64,000 nucleotides of DNA from Synanceia verrucosa (Eukaryota > Chordata > Actinopteri > Perciformes > Synanceiidae): contig CM056567.1 in assembly GCA_029721515.1 (NCBI GenBank), forward strand, positions 3,154,007-3,218,006, in the 5' to 3' direction. Of the stretch, positions 34,901 to 49,900 are shown piece after piece. Position 1 is the first letter of the stretch. Every line of letters starts with the position of its first letter. The position numbers and the translations under genes are program-made. A model generated the notes under the pieces. That model did no database searches and was not told where the DNA came from. It was given only the letters and a program-made list of their open reading frames with translations.

Positions 34901-37900
34901 GGAGTGTTTGTATGCTTGCAGGGTTGCAAAATTAACCAAATACTCACATAATATCAAGATTTAAGCCTCCCACAGTTAAATGATGATGACCACGACTGCC
35001 TGTGATGTTTAAAAATGCTCCACTTGTAGAAAGACGGGCAGGTTTGTGTTGGGAAGTGATCGCTGTGCAGCGATTCATTCACATCTATGCAACTCATGTA
35101 TTTCTGATCTTAATTTTGCTCTCAACATGCATCAGATCGGCACATTTCTCTTTCAAAACTTCACTGTGAAACTGTGCTAAATCATTAGATCAACACATCA
35201 ACCTTCAAAAATAACAGTGAACATATGGCCAAAGGAATAAAAAGGTTAGGACTCATTTCCATTTAAAAAAACAACAGGTATACTGTCAGGAGGTCCACCA
35301 GAAATGATCTGGCTATATGTAACCATACGCAGGGTCCATCTTGTGTTATGTTAGAAAACAAAAAAGGACTTTGATGGTTAATCCATCTTTCTATGCCAGC
35401 AGAAATACGTTGTTGTTTGACGCTGAAGCTTCTCACCATGCACTTCTCACACTGGATCATCAGGCCTTCGTCCTTGTACATGCCACAGATGCAACGGATG
35501 ACGTCGTCGTCCTTGTCGTGGGAGCCCGGCCCGCCGCCTCCGTGGTGGCCATGGTCTCGATCCAGCGAGTCGGAGCTGTCCGCCTCACTGGCGGTCTCGC
35601 CCACAATCTCGTCGATCTGGACGGCGGCTTCATGTCGAGCGCTGTAGTACGCTTTCCGCAGCCGGCACACGTCCCTGCCGACCGACGACTTCCTGCCGTA
35701 GTATTTCTGACGGAGAAACAAGACAATTTAAATACAGCTGCTTTATTTTTACATTTACAGGAAATCCTTTTCGTGAATCTGCATGTTCTGACCTGTCATT
35801 ATCAAAAGAGATAAAATAATAAATAACAGGCAGAAAAAAAGCCACAAAGATGCATGAAAAACCATCTTTGCCGCTGCTAAAAGATAAACAATAATTCCCT
35901 TGGTTTTTCATTTGGGGTGAATTTAGGTGTTCACTTCAGACATCTCTGACTGGAGGTTTCAAGTGACACTTGTTTAAACTGCTAAGCCTTACAGATGTAA
36001 ATCAAAAGGTCCTGCTGCAGGGCATCAGCAGTCATCAAGCTAGATCCTATTTGGGATGTAGGAATAAAAAAAATGAAGAGAAAGAGTGGGAGGAAGGAGG
36101 CGCACGGTAACAGTATGAATTCTTTTAAATATGGGATTAAACTGGTGTTCTTGTGTTATTAAACGATGAAGACTGGATTTATCTTCCTAATGACTGTTGA
36201 CATAAATCTAACAGGTGGAAAGGATCAATAACATCGATTGAGCATTTAGTTTGATAGATTATTTTTAAATGACTCTTGGTAGTGGATAGAAAATCTCCCA
36301 GGATCTAACCTGAGCTTTGATCGAGGAACCACGGATTAAATTTAGCTCCAAGTGTAAAATAAATCCCTGCTACTCCACTGCTCTCTGGTGGTTCAGGCTA
36401 CCTGCCTACCTCAGCGTTGCGGAAGACTTTGAGCATGTCAGTGTCGAACGCTTCAACAGTCTTGTAGTGGCCAGTAAGGATCTGCTTCTCGATGGTGCTC
36501 AGGTCCAGAGGGTCAGACACCTTCTCATAGTACTGGCTGTTCCTGATGGTACACAAAAGCACAGCGATATAAAATACAGCAGGATGAAACCCTGAAAATC
36601 TGGTTAGAAAATACATAAACATACAATAAGGAATTTTCTGCCACTAGAGGATGCAGGATGTCTCAGGGGCTGCAAGCTTAGCTTAGGGCTGCTAAGGTTA
36701 GCTTAGCTTGTTTCTCTGATAACTTGAAAACCAGACTTTCAAGTTTTCACCAACAGCAGAATTATCCTCAGAGGTTTCCTCCTCTCCAAATCAAACAGAC
36801 CAGGTGAATAAACTGCTAAAAACACTGAATAAAACAGCTTCACTTTAAAAAACAGTGTTTCATTGATGCAGGTCAGCAGACTCAGGTGCTGATGCTAACA
36901 TTAGCTTAGCTTGTTGCTCTTATAATTTCACTAAAATCTGTCAGCAGTTTAACATGTAGAGTTAAAAAAAAATACTAAGACTAAAAAGTGTGTCTTGTAA
37001 AAATGTAGCTTGAAACCCAGTAATAAAATTATGGATTTCTTTTGTTAGAAACATAGATCAGAATATTTTTAGACATTTTAATGTGTAAAATGTCTCTGAG
37101 CTTATAGCGCTCCTACATCCTTGAGTCTATGGAGGTTTTATGGTCGACCGTGACAGAAAAGAAAATAATGAGCTCTTACTGTTTGTGATCACTATCAATA
37201 CTAGACAAGAATCAAAGCACAGGCTGTCACGGCTGAGCTGCAGCATGAGATAAAGCTGTTACAATGTGGGTGCTTCACACTGACAGAGCAGACAGTGAAA
37301 CATTATGATGACATGCAGGTCTGCACTGCAAATATCCTCACCTCTTCCTGGACGGCAGGTTCACCAGAGGAGCAGCAAGCGTCTGGCCGGCTGAATCTGA
37401 GGGACACCAGAAGAATAACAAACATATTTAAACCACAGCGTCTCATCAAATAGTGAGTATTAGATATTAGAGGGCAGATCAGACTAAAGGTCACACAATT
37501 AAAAACAGAGCAATCGTTAATTAATGGTTCATCCACCAGTATGTGCAAGTTCTTTAATCAAAATGAGATCTTTATACACCACTACATGACACTTCTTTCT
37601 TCAGAAAGCAGCATTTATTGCTATTTCACATTTGATCAATAGTGCTTACACCCTCTGTGCTCTGATGAAAAGAAAATTCATTCACCTATCTGCAGTTATA
37701 ATGTTATGCCTGCTCTGTGTATACATAAACAGTCTCTAACCCTTGTAGCTGGTGATCATGTCACAGATCTCCTTGAAGATGTGAGCGAGACGAGCGGTGC
37801 GAGTGACTTCTGTGTTTTCCTCGGCGGCGGCGAGTCTCCGTGTTCGAACCGACCGTGACGTCTGCAGAGCCGAGAACTGCGTCAGGAAGACGTCTAGAAA

Positions 37901-40900
37901 CAGGAAACGAGTGCCGCGTTAACGACATTTCAGATCACATTTCAGCTAGCGTGTTCACCCCGACACATCAGAACCAAACCTGCACTGACCTGACTTAATG
38001 TTGCCGTCGTCGCGGATTACGCCTCCCCAGCGGGTGTACAGCGACAGGCTGCTGGCGTCCCTCTCTCGCTCCCCCTCTCTCTTCAGCAGCTCCTGCTTCT
38101 CCCTCATCTTCTCCCAGTTCCTCAGGAGAAACACTCGATGCTTCAGGACAAAGTTCCTGATGGACGGCGGGAAACACAGGACAGCAGAGAGAGTCCTAAT
38201 GATTTATTTACCTTAGACGCCATCATACCATTCTGTTCTGTATATGCTGTAATGTTAAAAATAACCTGAATGTTTTTAAAACAAGCCAGCGTCAAAAAAG
38301 GTAAAATGATCATATTATGGCACTTTTGGCATTACTGATGGCACATCTGGATAGAGTGTATTTGTCTGTTGTTATTTGTGCTGTTGTCTGTGTACCTCTC
38401 TCTGTTGGACATGGGCTTCATGAGGTGAGGGTAAAACTTGTTGCTGTCGCTCGACTCTTCCTCCTAGATAAAGAAAGACAAAGTAAACATCTTAATTAAT
38501 CTTGTTTTCATTCTCAAGTTCATTGAGATTTCCTTCTAATGATTCTGGCTTACCACCATATTGCACGCTGCTGAAAACATTTACAACATACCATGATATG
38601 CTGTAAATTTTAGGGCATGGTGTTCAGGGTTACTTTTTTTTAGACACATTGTGGCCCAATAAGAGCTCCTCAGAGACACATCCATGCCCTACATAGACAC
38701 TGCACCTGATATTTAATAACACACTACCGCACTTTTATCAACCAGACGACAGCTTCAGCCCCTGTGTGCAGAAATATTCAATATTTTACCAAAAAACTGC
38801 ATGAAATTATCAAATATCATGTAATACATTCACACATTTTGACGTCAGAGGTTAAGGGACTCTTGTGAAAATCGCCAGGCGAGCTTTTCCTCGTGGACAT
38901 TGATACCAATACTTCCGACCTTTTGGTGACACTGCTCGCTACCTGACACATATTCTAAGCTTTGTTCATGTTTATTGATCCACTCACTCGTTTCTTGAGC
39001 TGGTGTTTGGACTTCCTCTTCTCCTTAAGTCGACCCAGACGTCGTGTGCCTCCAGTCTTCCCAGGCAGGCCGTTGATGCGCTGGCTCTTCCCTCCTATGA
39101 TGCCCCGACAGCTCTCGGAGCCACACTTACACACTTGCTGTAGAGGGGAAAAAAGGTGGAAATAAGTGAGAAAAAAAAAAGAAAAAAAAAGAGCAAACAA
39201 TGGCACGCTATTCTACAAAGATGGAGGAAGGCAGTCGCCAGTGCCTCACCTGCTCCTCTGTGTTGAAGGAATGGAAGTTGTAGTCGTAGGTGAGCTCGGT
39301 GCCACTGGTGATGTCCTTCAGAGCAAAGAGGCCGATTCTGTAGACGCCGTTCACCGACCTGAGAGACAGGGAGGACACAGGGAGGTCGAGTGAGCGGGCT
39401 AATTATAAAACATTCAATAGACAACACCAAAATGGACTACTGAAAATGTGTCAAACAGGAAAGTTAAAGGATATCTGGAAAAGTAATTTAGTGCACTGGA
39501 CCTCTGGAGCACTTTTACCATAGACTGCATTTAAAAATGGACTCCACTTCCTCCCACTGTACAAAAGTGAAGCCAAAATATCCTGGATATGGGACCTGCC
39601 ATCTTGAAATTCTATGTATTAGGTAAAACTAAAGTTTCGAAGGTGACTACAGTTCTATGAATCCCAGATGACCGCCAGTGGATGGATATCTCCGTCTCAC
39701 GCATGCACAGATCAAGTATGTATACCAACAAAGTCTTGTGACCGCCGCGTGACGCCGGCTCGGCTATATCTTCTGGTGTAATCAGCTGTTCAGCTCCTAT
39801 GGAATCTTCTCAAGAAACTATAAGGATTCTGAGTGACAGAACACTCTGGCGGTCATCCGGGATTCATAGAACCGTAGTTACCTTCGTAACTTTTGCTCTA
39901 TTTCATCCCTCCTGACCGCTCGAGGCAGGGCTTTAAGCACTGGATGACCATACCAACGGGGTCATGAGGAATCCAAGTTACATACCTGCGCTAACGACAA
40001 CGGAGCAAAATTTATGCAAACAATACTGTGCTGGAATAAAAGCGAAGGCACCGTTCAAAGCAACAAAGTTTACCACGCACCTGTGGTGACGACCAAGGAA
40101 TGCGAAGATCGCCGTTGCCCAGCGAAATAATCAGCTGGTTTGGGGGGCGGACACTCCGCGACTCTGACCACCGTGGTCACAAGGCTGCCAGGGACTTACT
40201 GAAGGAAAGAGTCCTACAATCTTCTGACAAACGCTACAAGTAGCCACAGTATACCTGTGCAAGCGAGAAGATGAAAAGGAGCCGACCCGCTGATGAAATC
40301 GGAAGATATAGCCGAGCTGGCGTCACGCGGAGGTCACAAGTGACTTTTTTTGGTATACGTACTCGACCTGTGCCTGCGCGATACGGAGATATCCAGTGCT
40401 TAAAGCAACGCCTCTGGCGGTCAGGAGGGATGGAATAGAAATTATAATTTCCTCTAATACCAGCAAAAAAACAATCACAATTATTTTTAAGTCCAGCCCT
40501 ATAATGTGTTGATGTATTGTTATAAATATAATTTTCTGCCACTCAGTGAAAACATTTAGAACAGAGGGAGTTTGAATTTGGTGGTGCAGCAGTGAAGGAT
40601 CATGGGAGATTTTTTACCAACAAGGTCTCAAACAAAGTGATTAAAATCACTAAAAACACAGAATAAAGCTGCATCAGGTTTTTCCCCGTCAATGTTTGGT
40701 TAATAAATTTGCTGGCTTTAATGTGTGGCGGACACTAACGTGTATCAGAGGGTTATAAATTCACCTCCAGATGAAATCAACAGATAATCACATGAGTTTT
40801 AGGTCAGGTTTTCCTGTTTGAGGAGAAAGAATTGATGTTTGAAACCAGATGGAGAGCACTCTGTATGTTAATTACATAATCCTCCTTGAAGTCAAGCTGA

Positions 40901-43900
40901 CTTAGAAACATATTAAACTTGTCTTTCTAGAATGACAGTTTAATTGAGGCGTTTTAAAATGGGGACAAAAAGAGGGACGTTTTTATTTACTGGATTTTGG
41001 CGGCTGCTCAACACATTTTCCCCAAACGAAAAGCAGCACTCTGGCTTTTTTTTTTCTTTTTCTTACGCCATTCTTCCAGGAATAAAGTGCACCATTCTGT
41101 TCGCCAGCCACTTGATAATTTATTCCTTCTATAGGAGAGTAAAAAGCTGGTTCAGCGCATTGTCTTCAGGCGCTACAGCTGTATCTAAGGCCCGGCTCCG
41201 TGTAATCTCTCTTCTGTGACAAGATGGATGATTCGTCAGGCTTCGTGCTGAAAATCCTCTGTCCTTGTGTAGTCTTTTTATTTCAGCCCCGCCACTCCAC
41301 GTTAAAACACACATACATGCAAACAAACATGCACAGATGGCCTAGAACATTATTATTATTATTATTATGAGCTGGTTACTGCTGAAGGGAGCAGCCTGAT
41401 ATTGGACTGTTAGCTATAAACTGAGATGACACATGATTTACCAAACACAGGTGAACGACGTCTTAAAGAAAAATCCAAGCAGGTCTAAAATAAAAGGAAC
41501 TCCGACACCTTTCAGCCTTTTACGTCTCTGAACGCTGAGAGTGACTGAGGCCATCTCATCAGATTACCATAACATTAATGAGGTTGAGGTGCACCTGTGT
41601 CCCTTTAAAAATCATCTAAGATGCCCAGACAAAGGCAATGCGATACTGGCGAAAACACACTGTGTTGACTTGTCACATTAAAGCAGTTCAACTAGAAAAA
41701 AATCCCCACAAAAAACTGGGAATCAAACCACTACAAATAAGTCCACATGCACATGTATTAAAGTACACACTGGAACATGTGGTTACTTATAATGAAGCCA
41801 CTATTATCTGATAACACCAGCGAGGAATAAAGAGTAAACAGGGCTAGTATGGGTTGTATTGTACCAAAATGATTGTCTCTGCACATATAACATACCTTTG
41901 TAGTGCTTTTCACGACACTCAGCGCAACAAACTACCCGACTCGCCTCCAAAAAATCATCAACGAAAGCAATTAACAGAAACTCTTTGGGTAATAGGCTGG
42001 TGTTTTCCAGTTTGTTAACCTTAAGTGACGGAAGCATTTAGGAAACAAAGTGCTGAATTATCAACCTGGAACCTTTTCTAATCAGCTTCTCCCACTCTTT
42101 CCTCCCTTTAATATACTCTGTGACTGTTATTGTACCAGACAGAGACATCTGGTAGCACAATATCAGATTTTTTTTTTTTAAATCGTCACTACATAATTAT
42201 TGTGGCCTAAAGAATTCACAACATTATTATTGTAATATCTACAGAAAATGTCCTTAAAATCCATCTTTAACTTTGTTTCTGGTAAATGAATCACACCCAG
42301 AATAAGAGAGTTGGAGACAAACTCCAGAACCATAACTGGATTTTAAATGATTTAAGAGGTAGTGAATCATTTACGACATATTGTCACATGTATGATAAAG
42401 ATGTTGTGAGCTGTATTTCTATGAATGGGTTCATGTTATGTTTGTCTCATGAATGTAAACAGGAAGCTCACTTCCTGTCTTCTTTGTGGGCGTGGTTAAG
42501 GGGTTGTGCTGCAGACAGATGGATATTTAGCATTAGTTAGCTGGCGCTTTAGCAAACAATCTAATGAGAGTGTTGATGATATGGAAAAAGTTATTTTTCT
42601 GAATGTTGAATGTTAACTTTGTTCATATTCACTTCTCCCGTTGGAGTTAACAGTTACTGCGGTGGCAAAACCACTTTCATATCTACAATATGACATTATT
42701 ACGCTGATCTACAAGTGACACTGACATGCTAAGTTATGCAAAAAAGCATATATTAAGCATATATTAACAGATATTAGGAAGCAGATTACTGCAAGCTACC
42801 CTTTGAGGAAAAAAATCTGAAACCACGTTGTCATGCAGTCATGAGACAGTTTATGTCAGGTCCGGCTCTGTTATCCGCCCTTAACAACCGTTCATGCCTG
42901 AAAGAGCTAAATCACCACAAGGACGGATCAGGAAGCTGCCATGACACCCACCACTTCTGCATCTCACAGTTGGGCTCACAGCTGTGGTTTATGAAGCGCG
43001 CCTCATTGCCCATCCTGTAGCTGTCGATCACCATGCCGCTGTCCAGGTTCAGACAGTAGTGGCCACTGTGGGAGAAGTACTGCTCCATCATACGGCTCCT
43101 AAAACACAGCAGAGGCATTAAAAAGTGAGGCTTTCATTCATTTTCCCATGTGGAGATAAATTATGTTCTGAGCCGAGGAGGCGAAACAGGCAGAATATTT
43201 TATTTAGTCCTTTTAGTTACTAGTTCTGTACATATTTTCTAAGATATATTTGTTACCATTTGTTAGCTACTTATACAGCATACTTTTCTACCTATTCTAC
43301 TATTACACTTTTTATAATAATGTTGCTCTATCCACTTTGCTGCCGTAATACTGTAAATTTTCCCATTGTTGATAAAATAAAAGCCCTCTAGCATAGCAGA
43401 GTAACTTTGTTTGCAAGAACAAGGCTTTTATTCTGAAATACTTGCAGGACAGTGAAGTGAAAAAGCAGCGACTTAAAAAAAAAAAAAAAAAGAAAAAAAA
43501 ATGTGATTAACCCCGACTCTCTCACCTGAACTCCTGCTCGCTGACCACCTCTCCCAGATACTCGATGATGAACTGTCCAGAGCGAAGGGTCTCCTTGGTG
43601 CGGATCCCCCAGCCCTTCCCTTCAGCCCTGAAACGCTCCAAACACTGAACCCACTCGTGTCTCTGGATGTGCTGGTTGTCACACTGGTCACCAGATGGAC
43701 ATGTGCTGGGAGAGCACTCTGCAAAGCTCATCCTGGGGAAACAGGAAGTTAAATGAAATGAGATGGAAGCTGAGTCTTTACACCTGTCACTGTAAGCTTT
43801 CATCTGTCTTTACCTATTCAGACATTCATCAAGGCAGCTCTTTTCATTCAATTCCTCACGTGGTCGACAATTGCATGTTGTTGTTTCATAACCAGAGAGC

Positions 43901-46900
43901 GGCTTCACATCCACGTACACATCTAGGACACAAACGGGGATTACCGGTTTACATTTACTGCATAATATATGCTTCTGTATGTACTGTAAATATTGACAGA
44001 TTATTCCATAACCTAAACTCCTCTATATGCATATTGTTGTTTATCTATTTACTTCTGGTTGGATGTAATCTGCATTTCATTACCTTATACTGGAGTGATG
44101 TGTGATGACAATAAAGTTTAAGCTAATTTTCATTTACAGGTTTTGAATTTTGAACTAACAACAAAGCCGGATACTCACTGGATCTGATCTTTTTATAAAG
44201 GGGAACATCCGGCCTCTTGTAAAGCTGCAAAAGCACAAACACAGAGAGGAAAAGATTAATGCTCATGTGGGCCTTCACTGGGGAGAAACAAGTCTGATCA
44301 GTAATGTGCTGTGAGCGTGGAAAGACCCTGAAAACCACAACATGATGATTGATCACCTGATCGTGTTTCCACAGCCACAAGATGTCGTAAGGCAACTGGA
44401 AATCAATGCGCTTCTGTCTCAGGTACTTCCCTGATAGAAACAAGGCAGGGCAGAAAACGAAACTGAAATGTTGAGAGAAGCAACACATTTATCACTTTTA
44501 GATCCTCGTGCTGTGTGGAAATGAGACGTTTGCGATGAAACATCATAGCGAAAAGAAGATGTTCCTTGAAGCAGGTTTACTGAGTAATCTGGATAGTTTG
44601 AATGAGTCACTTCAGGAGCCCTTTGAATCTAAAACACGGACTGAAGTAGAAAGAGCCGTTGTGGCTTTTAGTCAGCAGAACGGACTAATCCAGCTTCATG
44701 ACACGTCAGCACCTCTGACGTCTTTCAGAAGCTGAAACAGGCTCAGTTTAGAGCTGCTGGTATCATGTCAGCTTGTCATGAAAGGAGGCCAAATAATGCT
44801 CAAAAGTTCAGGTAGATTTTGGAGGGGAAAGAACTGGCATTTTCCCAGTGGTCTTTTGACCTTTGACCTCAACAGATGTGAATGTAAATGTTCCAAGATG
44901 TTGTTTTCTGCATTATTTCTTCACACTAGGCTCCATAATCAGTCTCTGAATCACATAAACTGGGTCTGACTGGAAAGCTGAGACTCTTATGGATCCACTG
45001 AGTCCACTTGTGTTTAACGTGTGATGATGTTAGTCTCCATAGTAACCATTTCATCCAGTGAGACCAGGTTTTAAAGCTTCATATCAGTATATAAAAGGAG
45101 CTGCTGTGACCTCCAGGATAATCACAGCCTCATGAAACTTGACAGTCACAAACTAGAGACCTGGAGTGTTCAGAGGATGGATGGATTTCCTGGATGGCGA
45201 CACAATAATTTAATAATTCTGAGCAGGTTCGTGAACAGAAGGGCTCACCATCTAATAGCAGAAAAAAATGCAGAAAACTCCTAAATTCCAACTTATTCTT
45301 TTTCTGTGGTGTTCCTCAATGGTGTCTTATTGATCATATTCAGCAATTCTCAAGTGGTAACAAAGTGAAATTTGGCAAAAAATCTCAAATATTACTGACT
45401 TCTGATGAACAGTAGAGCCTGAGAATATACTTCTATCTTAATGTGCTGGGCCCCTCTACTCTTTTTTGCAATGTGTTTTAATTAATATGATTATTTATTT
45501 CGGACATCTCAAATTAATATTCTGGTTCCGAGCTTTCAGAGGATATTCACCAAATGGGTCTATGTGGGTTTCAGAGGGTATACAGCACCAGAAATCATAC
45601 ATAACTTTAACTTGAGATTAGTCACAAGTTTTAAAAGACTGGTCAGTTAGTTTGCAGTTACATGTTCAAACCCTGTGAATGTGATTTGAGACTCACCAAC
45701 ATGTATGGGAGCTGGAAACAAACCATATTCATGCTCCCCGGGTATGTACTCCAGCTTCTCTTTCTTCAGCTGCAGAAGTTGACTTCGGGGGCTACAAGGT
45801 GATCGAATGTAAAGACCAGCTGTTAGGAAACTGTACATGGTAGACATTTACCTCTAAAATAAACATCAGCATGAAAGGATTTAGTCATTCCGTGACTCAC
45901 TCTTCAGTCTTGTACACGTCAGAATAAAGTCCCGCCTTCTGGAATTTTTTCTTTGGCGGTCTTGCGGCCCGTTTCTCCCGCTGGCCTGTTATGGCCATGG
46001 GCGGCGCTTGTTCCCGGGGGACGTCAGTAGCGGGCCGTTCAGGAGAGCAGTGGCCGTCTGGCTTGCTTTCCATGGATCTAAAAATAGAACCATGACTCTG
46101 TGTCTAGTGCCGAGTGGATTAATAAATGCCTCTTTACATACCAGCAGTATAAAATGTGAAAGGTGAATATCTGCTTACCCACGGAAGTGCTGGAGCTCAT
46201 CCTGGGTGAGCCAGCTCCTTCCTGTCTCGGTTCTGGCCCTCGCCACCAGGTTGCCCAGGTTCCCCAGGTTCTCCTCTCTGTCCGGCAGTCTTTCCTCTGT
46301 GTCTTCTACCTCCCCGTCCTCTTCTTCCTCCTCTTCCTCCTCGTCCCCATCCCAGTGCTTCCTCTTCTGACCATTTCTACGCTGGCCCTGGACCACCGCT
46401 TCAATAGCATCCGTTACAGTGTCCCCCTCATGCCCTCTGCCTACTGCCAGCCGCTCTACCCCTCTGTCCCGGTGCCGGGTAGGGTTCAACTCAACCACTG
46501 GCGGCGGGGACGGCGGCGGGGAGGGCAGTGGGTGTTTCCTCGGACGCCCGGGGCCCCTCTTCTTCACCACGTTGTTTCCTGTGCGAGCCTGCCTCTGCAG
46601 CTTCTTGGCTCGCAGGATCTTGTTGACGTGGTGCAGGCTGTGTTTGGACGGCTGAGCCCGGTGGGAGCGGTGGGGCGGGGAGGCGTCCAAGCAGCAGTCC
46701 TGAGGCGGCGAGAGGCAGGAGGAGGACGAGGCCGAGCCGTGGGAGTGAAACAGGGCCGGCTGGTGATGGTGCTGCTGCCGGTGGTGCAGGGATCCTTCAG
46801 GACCTTCAGGGGTTGACAGGACACCACCTCTGGTCTGGATACCCGAAGATGACCCTGGCCAGGGAATAAAAGAGTATAAATACTGCATAATTAGCTCTAC

Positions 46901-49900
46901 ATTCACAGCAATCCTTAACATTCTTTTATATGGTCAACTATCTAAAACTGTCCTGTAACTTAACAACAAAGTAAACCACTGATTACAACTTCCACAACAA
47001 TTTGTAGCACAGACGAAGACACTGAAATGACGGGGAAAAAAAAACAACACACATGGAGTTAACAGTGAGATGTGTCTGACAAAGCTTCAGATTTCTACCA
47101 ACTCTTTTCTAAATTAGCAAGCCTCAATGTTTCGGTTTACTGTCACAGATAGGAATGAAACCAGAATATATTAAATTTAGACTGTATTTCTCACATAATG
47201 AACGATTTATCAACTGACTGTCAAAATAGAAGGCGGTTCATATAATACCAGACAATAAACAACTTACCGCAGCTTAATTTTATTCTATTATATCAAACTG
47301 AAAACAAGACATTTAAAGCTATAACAGTGGACTTTAAGAAAGTTGGATGGACATTTTATAGACCATATACCGTAATTTCCGGACCATAAGCCGCTACTTT
47401 TTTCTCACGCTTTGAACCCTGCGGCCAATACAACGATGCAGCTGTTTCCAAATTTTTACGGGCTAATGGCCAGGTGCGCCCGCGCAGGACGCACAGGAGC
47501 AAGACAGACAGGTGGAAGACGTGATGCGCCAGGGAAGATGCTATTTTTAATGATGCGATCTGGCTACGAAAGAGAGAGACTGAGAAGGTGTGTCACGGAG
47601 CCTTTCTGAGGATGAAGTCCAACATTGAAGAAAACAACTTTGGTGGTTTCAGTGCGCAGGAGAAATATGACGATAGCCTTCAATTACTTTTCTGTTTTTT
47701 TAACCAGTCGTGTAACTGCCGTTTTAGTGCCATGTTACAGCTGCGTTTCAGGTACTGTTTGGAAAAAGCAGTTAAGGTATGTACCGTAAATAAATATTTT
47801 AATAATCTTTCTGTTTACCATCTTTCTGTTTACCGGTAAATATGTCATGTTACAACGTGACATAAAGTGCGGCTTATACTCAGGTGCGCCTTATAGCCCG
47901 GAAAGTACGGTAGTTTCATTGATTAATCTAGAAAATAGTGTGCAGATTAATCAATATTGAACATAATCACTGCAGCCAGAATAAAGACACTATCCACTCC
48001 CATCATTCCCCACTGGTCTTGTGTCTGGTCTCCACCTTTGGCCTCCTCTACCTGCATAGTCTGTGACCGCCAGCTGACCCTGAGTCCTGATCGCTAATGC
48101 AGGATTACCTGCCGTGGTTTGATCTACACCATGCTGCTTCCACCTTAACATAAACAAAAACCCCACCATCAGTCTGATGATGAAGCACCGTACATCAGCA
48201 GCGTCAGCTCAGCCCAGGTGCTGCTGGGTGTATTGCAGGAGAGTACTAGGCCTCACATTGTGGACTTTTGAGGGAAACGTTGCTAAATATAGCATGTTAA
48301 AAAAACACTCCACCCCCTTTTTGCTCTGGAAGGAACGCTACATCAACCGTGGCCAACTGTGGCCGTCATGCCTTTTTTATGCCAAGCCTGTAACCGCTAA
48401 GAGCTACCAAATGTCAGACAATGTACGCACAGAGGATGTCACTTTTTTCACAAAAATAAGAGGCCCCGATACACTCAGTATTTTCAGACAGGAGATGGCA
48501 ACAGAGACAGAACGAGTCATTTTCTGGCATTGTTTGATCCAACCACAGCGGACTCGAGGTGGATGGCAGCAGTTATAACTTCTCGGCACTTTAGGGGATT
48601 TTCAGGAGGCTTCACTGAGCGGAGGTCAGAGAGCCTGTGCCATATGGCAAAGACTGTAACACTTATTGCCCAGATACATACTAGTAGAAGCAGTGCCATG
48701 ATCGCACACTGTGCCAGTTTGATCAAAGCAGTGCCAAGCCATAAAGCTTCATGTCAGACTTCAGCAAATCACAATCAGCCACAGCACTCATGATACAGCT
48801 GCATGCACAGGAAAATTAACTTGGTACAGGATTGACTTCAGCAATGTCAAATTTAATTGTGCTGAGTGCTTAACAGATTTATTAGAGCACCTGCCCTATT
48901 TGTCTCAAAGACCATCCATAACAATATCAATAACACTCTACCACTAAAACATATTTTTCTGCTCAGGAATGACAGGAAATAACTGGACTTTAACATCTCA
49001 ATGAAATACATTTGTTAAGCTTTGTACATGGGAGTCACATATTTTCCTGCTCCTATTCTTACTTTGTACAGAAGTTTCAAAATTATCTTTGGATCAAAAA
49101 CAAGAAAATTGACATAAAACAAATATTGTGCCACATTGCAATGTTTCTCTCATTTTGTCTTAAATCCAGTGCATATCTTTACTTTAAACCAGCATGCATT
49201 AGCCTCAGAATTTCCTGTTTCCGGCACAATATTGGTAAACAAACCCAAGGCGTCCTGACACACTGACCCCCATCTTGTTTATCAAGCTTTGTGTCAGCTT
49301 TTTTGCTGTTTCATTACTATTAATATCTACACAGCCAGTGTGTTTATGATTACATTTTTTGCTAGAGCACAACGTTCCCTTTTGCTCAAGATTGAGGCCT
49401 TTAACTTTAAAACGCAGGCTGCAAAATGTTCTTTCTAAATGCACAATGCTCTAAAAAAAAAAGTGAAAGAGCTATGGTTTTAATTCACCATGTTCTCATA
49501 TTAATCATCATGATTAGGATATTTGGAAGCAGCTGTATTGATAACCTACATGTCAGTATATCAGTGGATGCTCTGCTGTAGGCAGTCCATACAGATAGCA
49601 TTTAACTCAACAAAATGAAACTCACCTAGCTCTCTCCTTTCGGCTGACGTTGAGCGGTCCTTCCTCGCTGGCCGGTCCATGCGGGAGAAACCAGCACTCT
49701 CAGCAACGACCTCAGTCTTCTTGCTCCTGCCTCCCTTCAGTGCTGTGCGAGTGAGAGCCGAAGCAAACAGGTTTGTAAGGTTCGGAGAGTCATGGGTTCC
49801 AGGATCTGTCTCCTCCACGGGGCTGAGAGGCTCCTCGTCCTCGCTGTCTGAGCAGCCTGCTGGGTCTTCGGCCCCTCCATCTGAAAAGGGACCCTGGCCT

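Larger units (their letters stand above)
38988..43922 (-). other. ash1l: ash1l AWS, SET and post-SET catalytic exons
   Basis: Exon 43814-43922 carries the AWS start (YETTTCNC ... KSCLDECLN). Exon 43526-43732 has AECSPSTCPSGDQCDNQ, then GKGWGIRTKE and QFIIEYLGEVVSEQEFR. Exon 42952-43098 has HYCLNLDSGMVIDSYRMGNE and the cofactor/catalytic motif RFINHSCEPNCEMQKW. Exon 39250-39358 has YRIGLFALKDITSGTELTYD and YNFHSF. Exon 38988-39137 has the post-SET zinc knuckle QVCKCGSESCRGIIGGKSQR. All residues expected for an active SET enzyme are present (about residues 2007-2247). A 3.6-kb intron (39359-42951) splits the SET domain and is full of inverted-repeat elements. Confidence 0.97.

Noticed and set aside
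43526..43732. Loss of two cysteines in the AWS domain relative to human (CPSGDQCDNQ against CPCGEQCCNQ)
   Set aside because: The AWS consensus in related enzymes is CPxGxxCxN, so the fish sequence retains the zinc ligands and human has extra cysteines.
46163..46816. 217-residue plus-strand frame
   Set aside because: Antisense shadow of ash1l coding exon 3, whose minus-strand frame contains the conserved HVNKILRAKKLQRQARTGNN.
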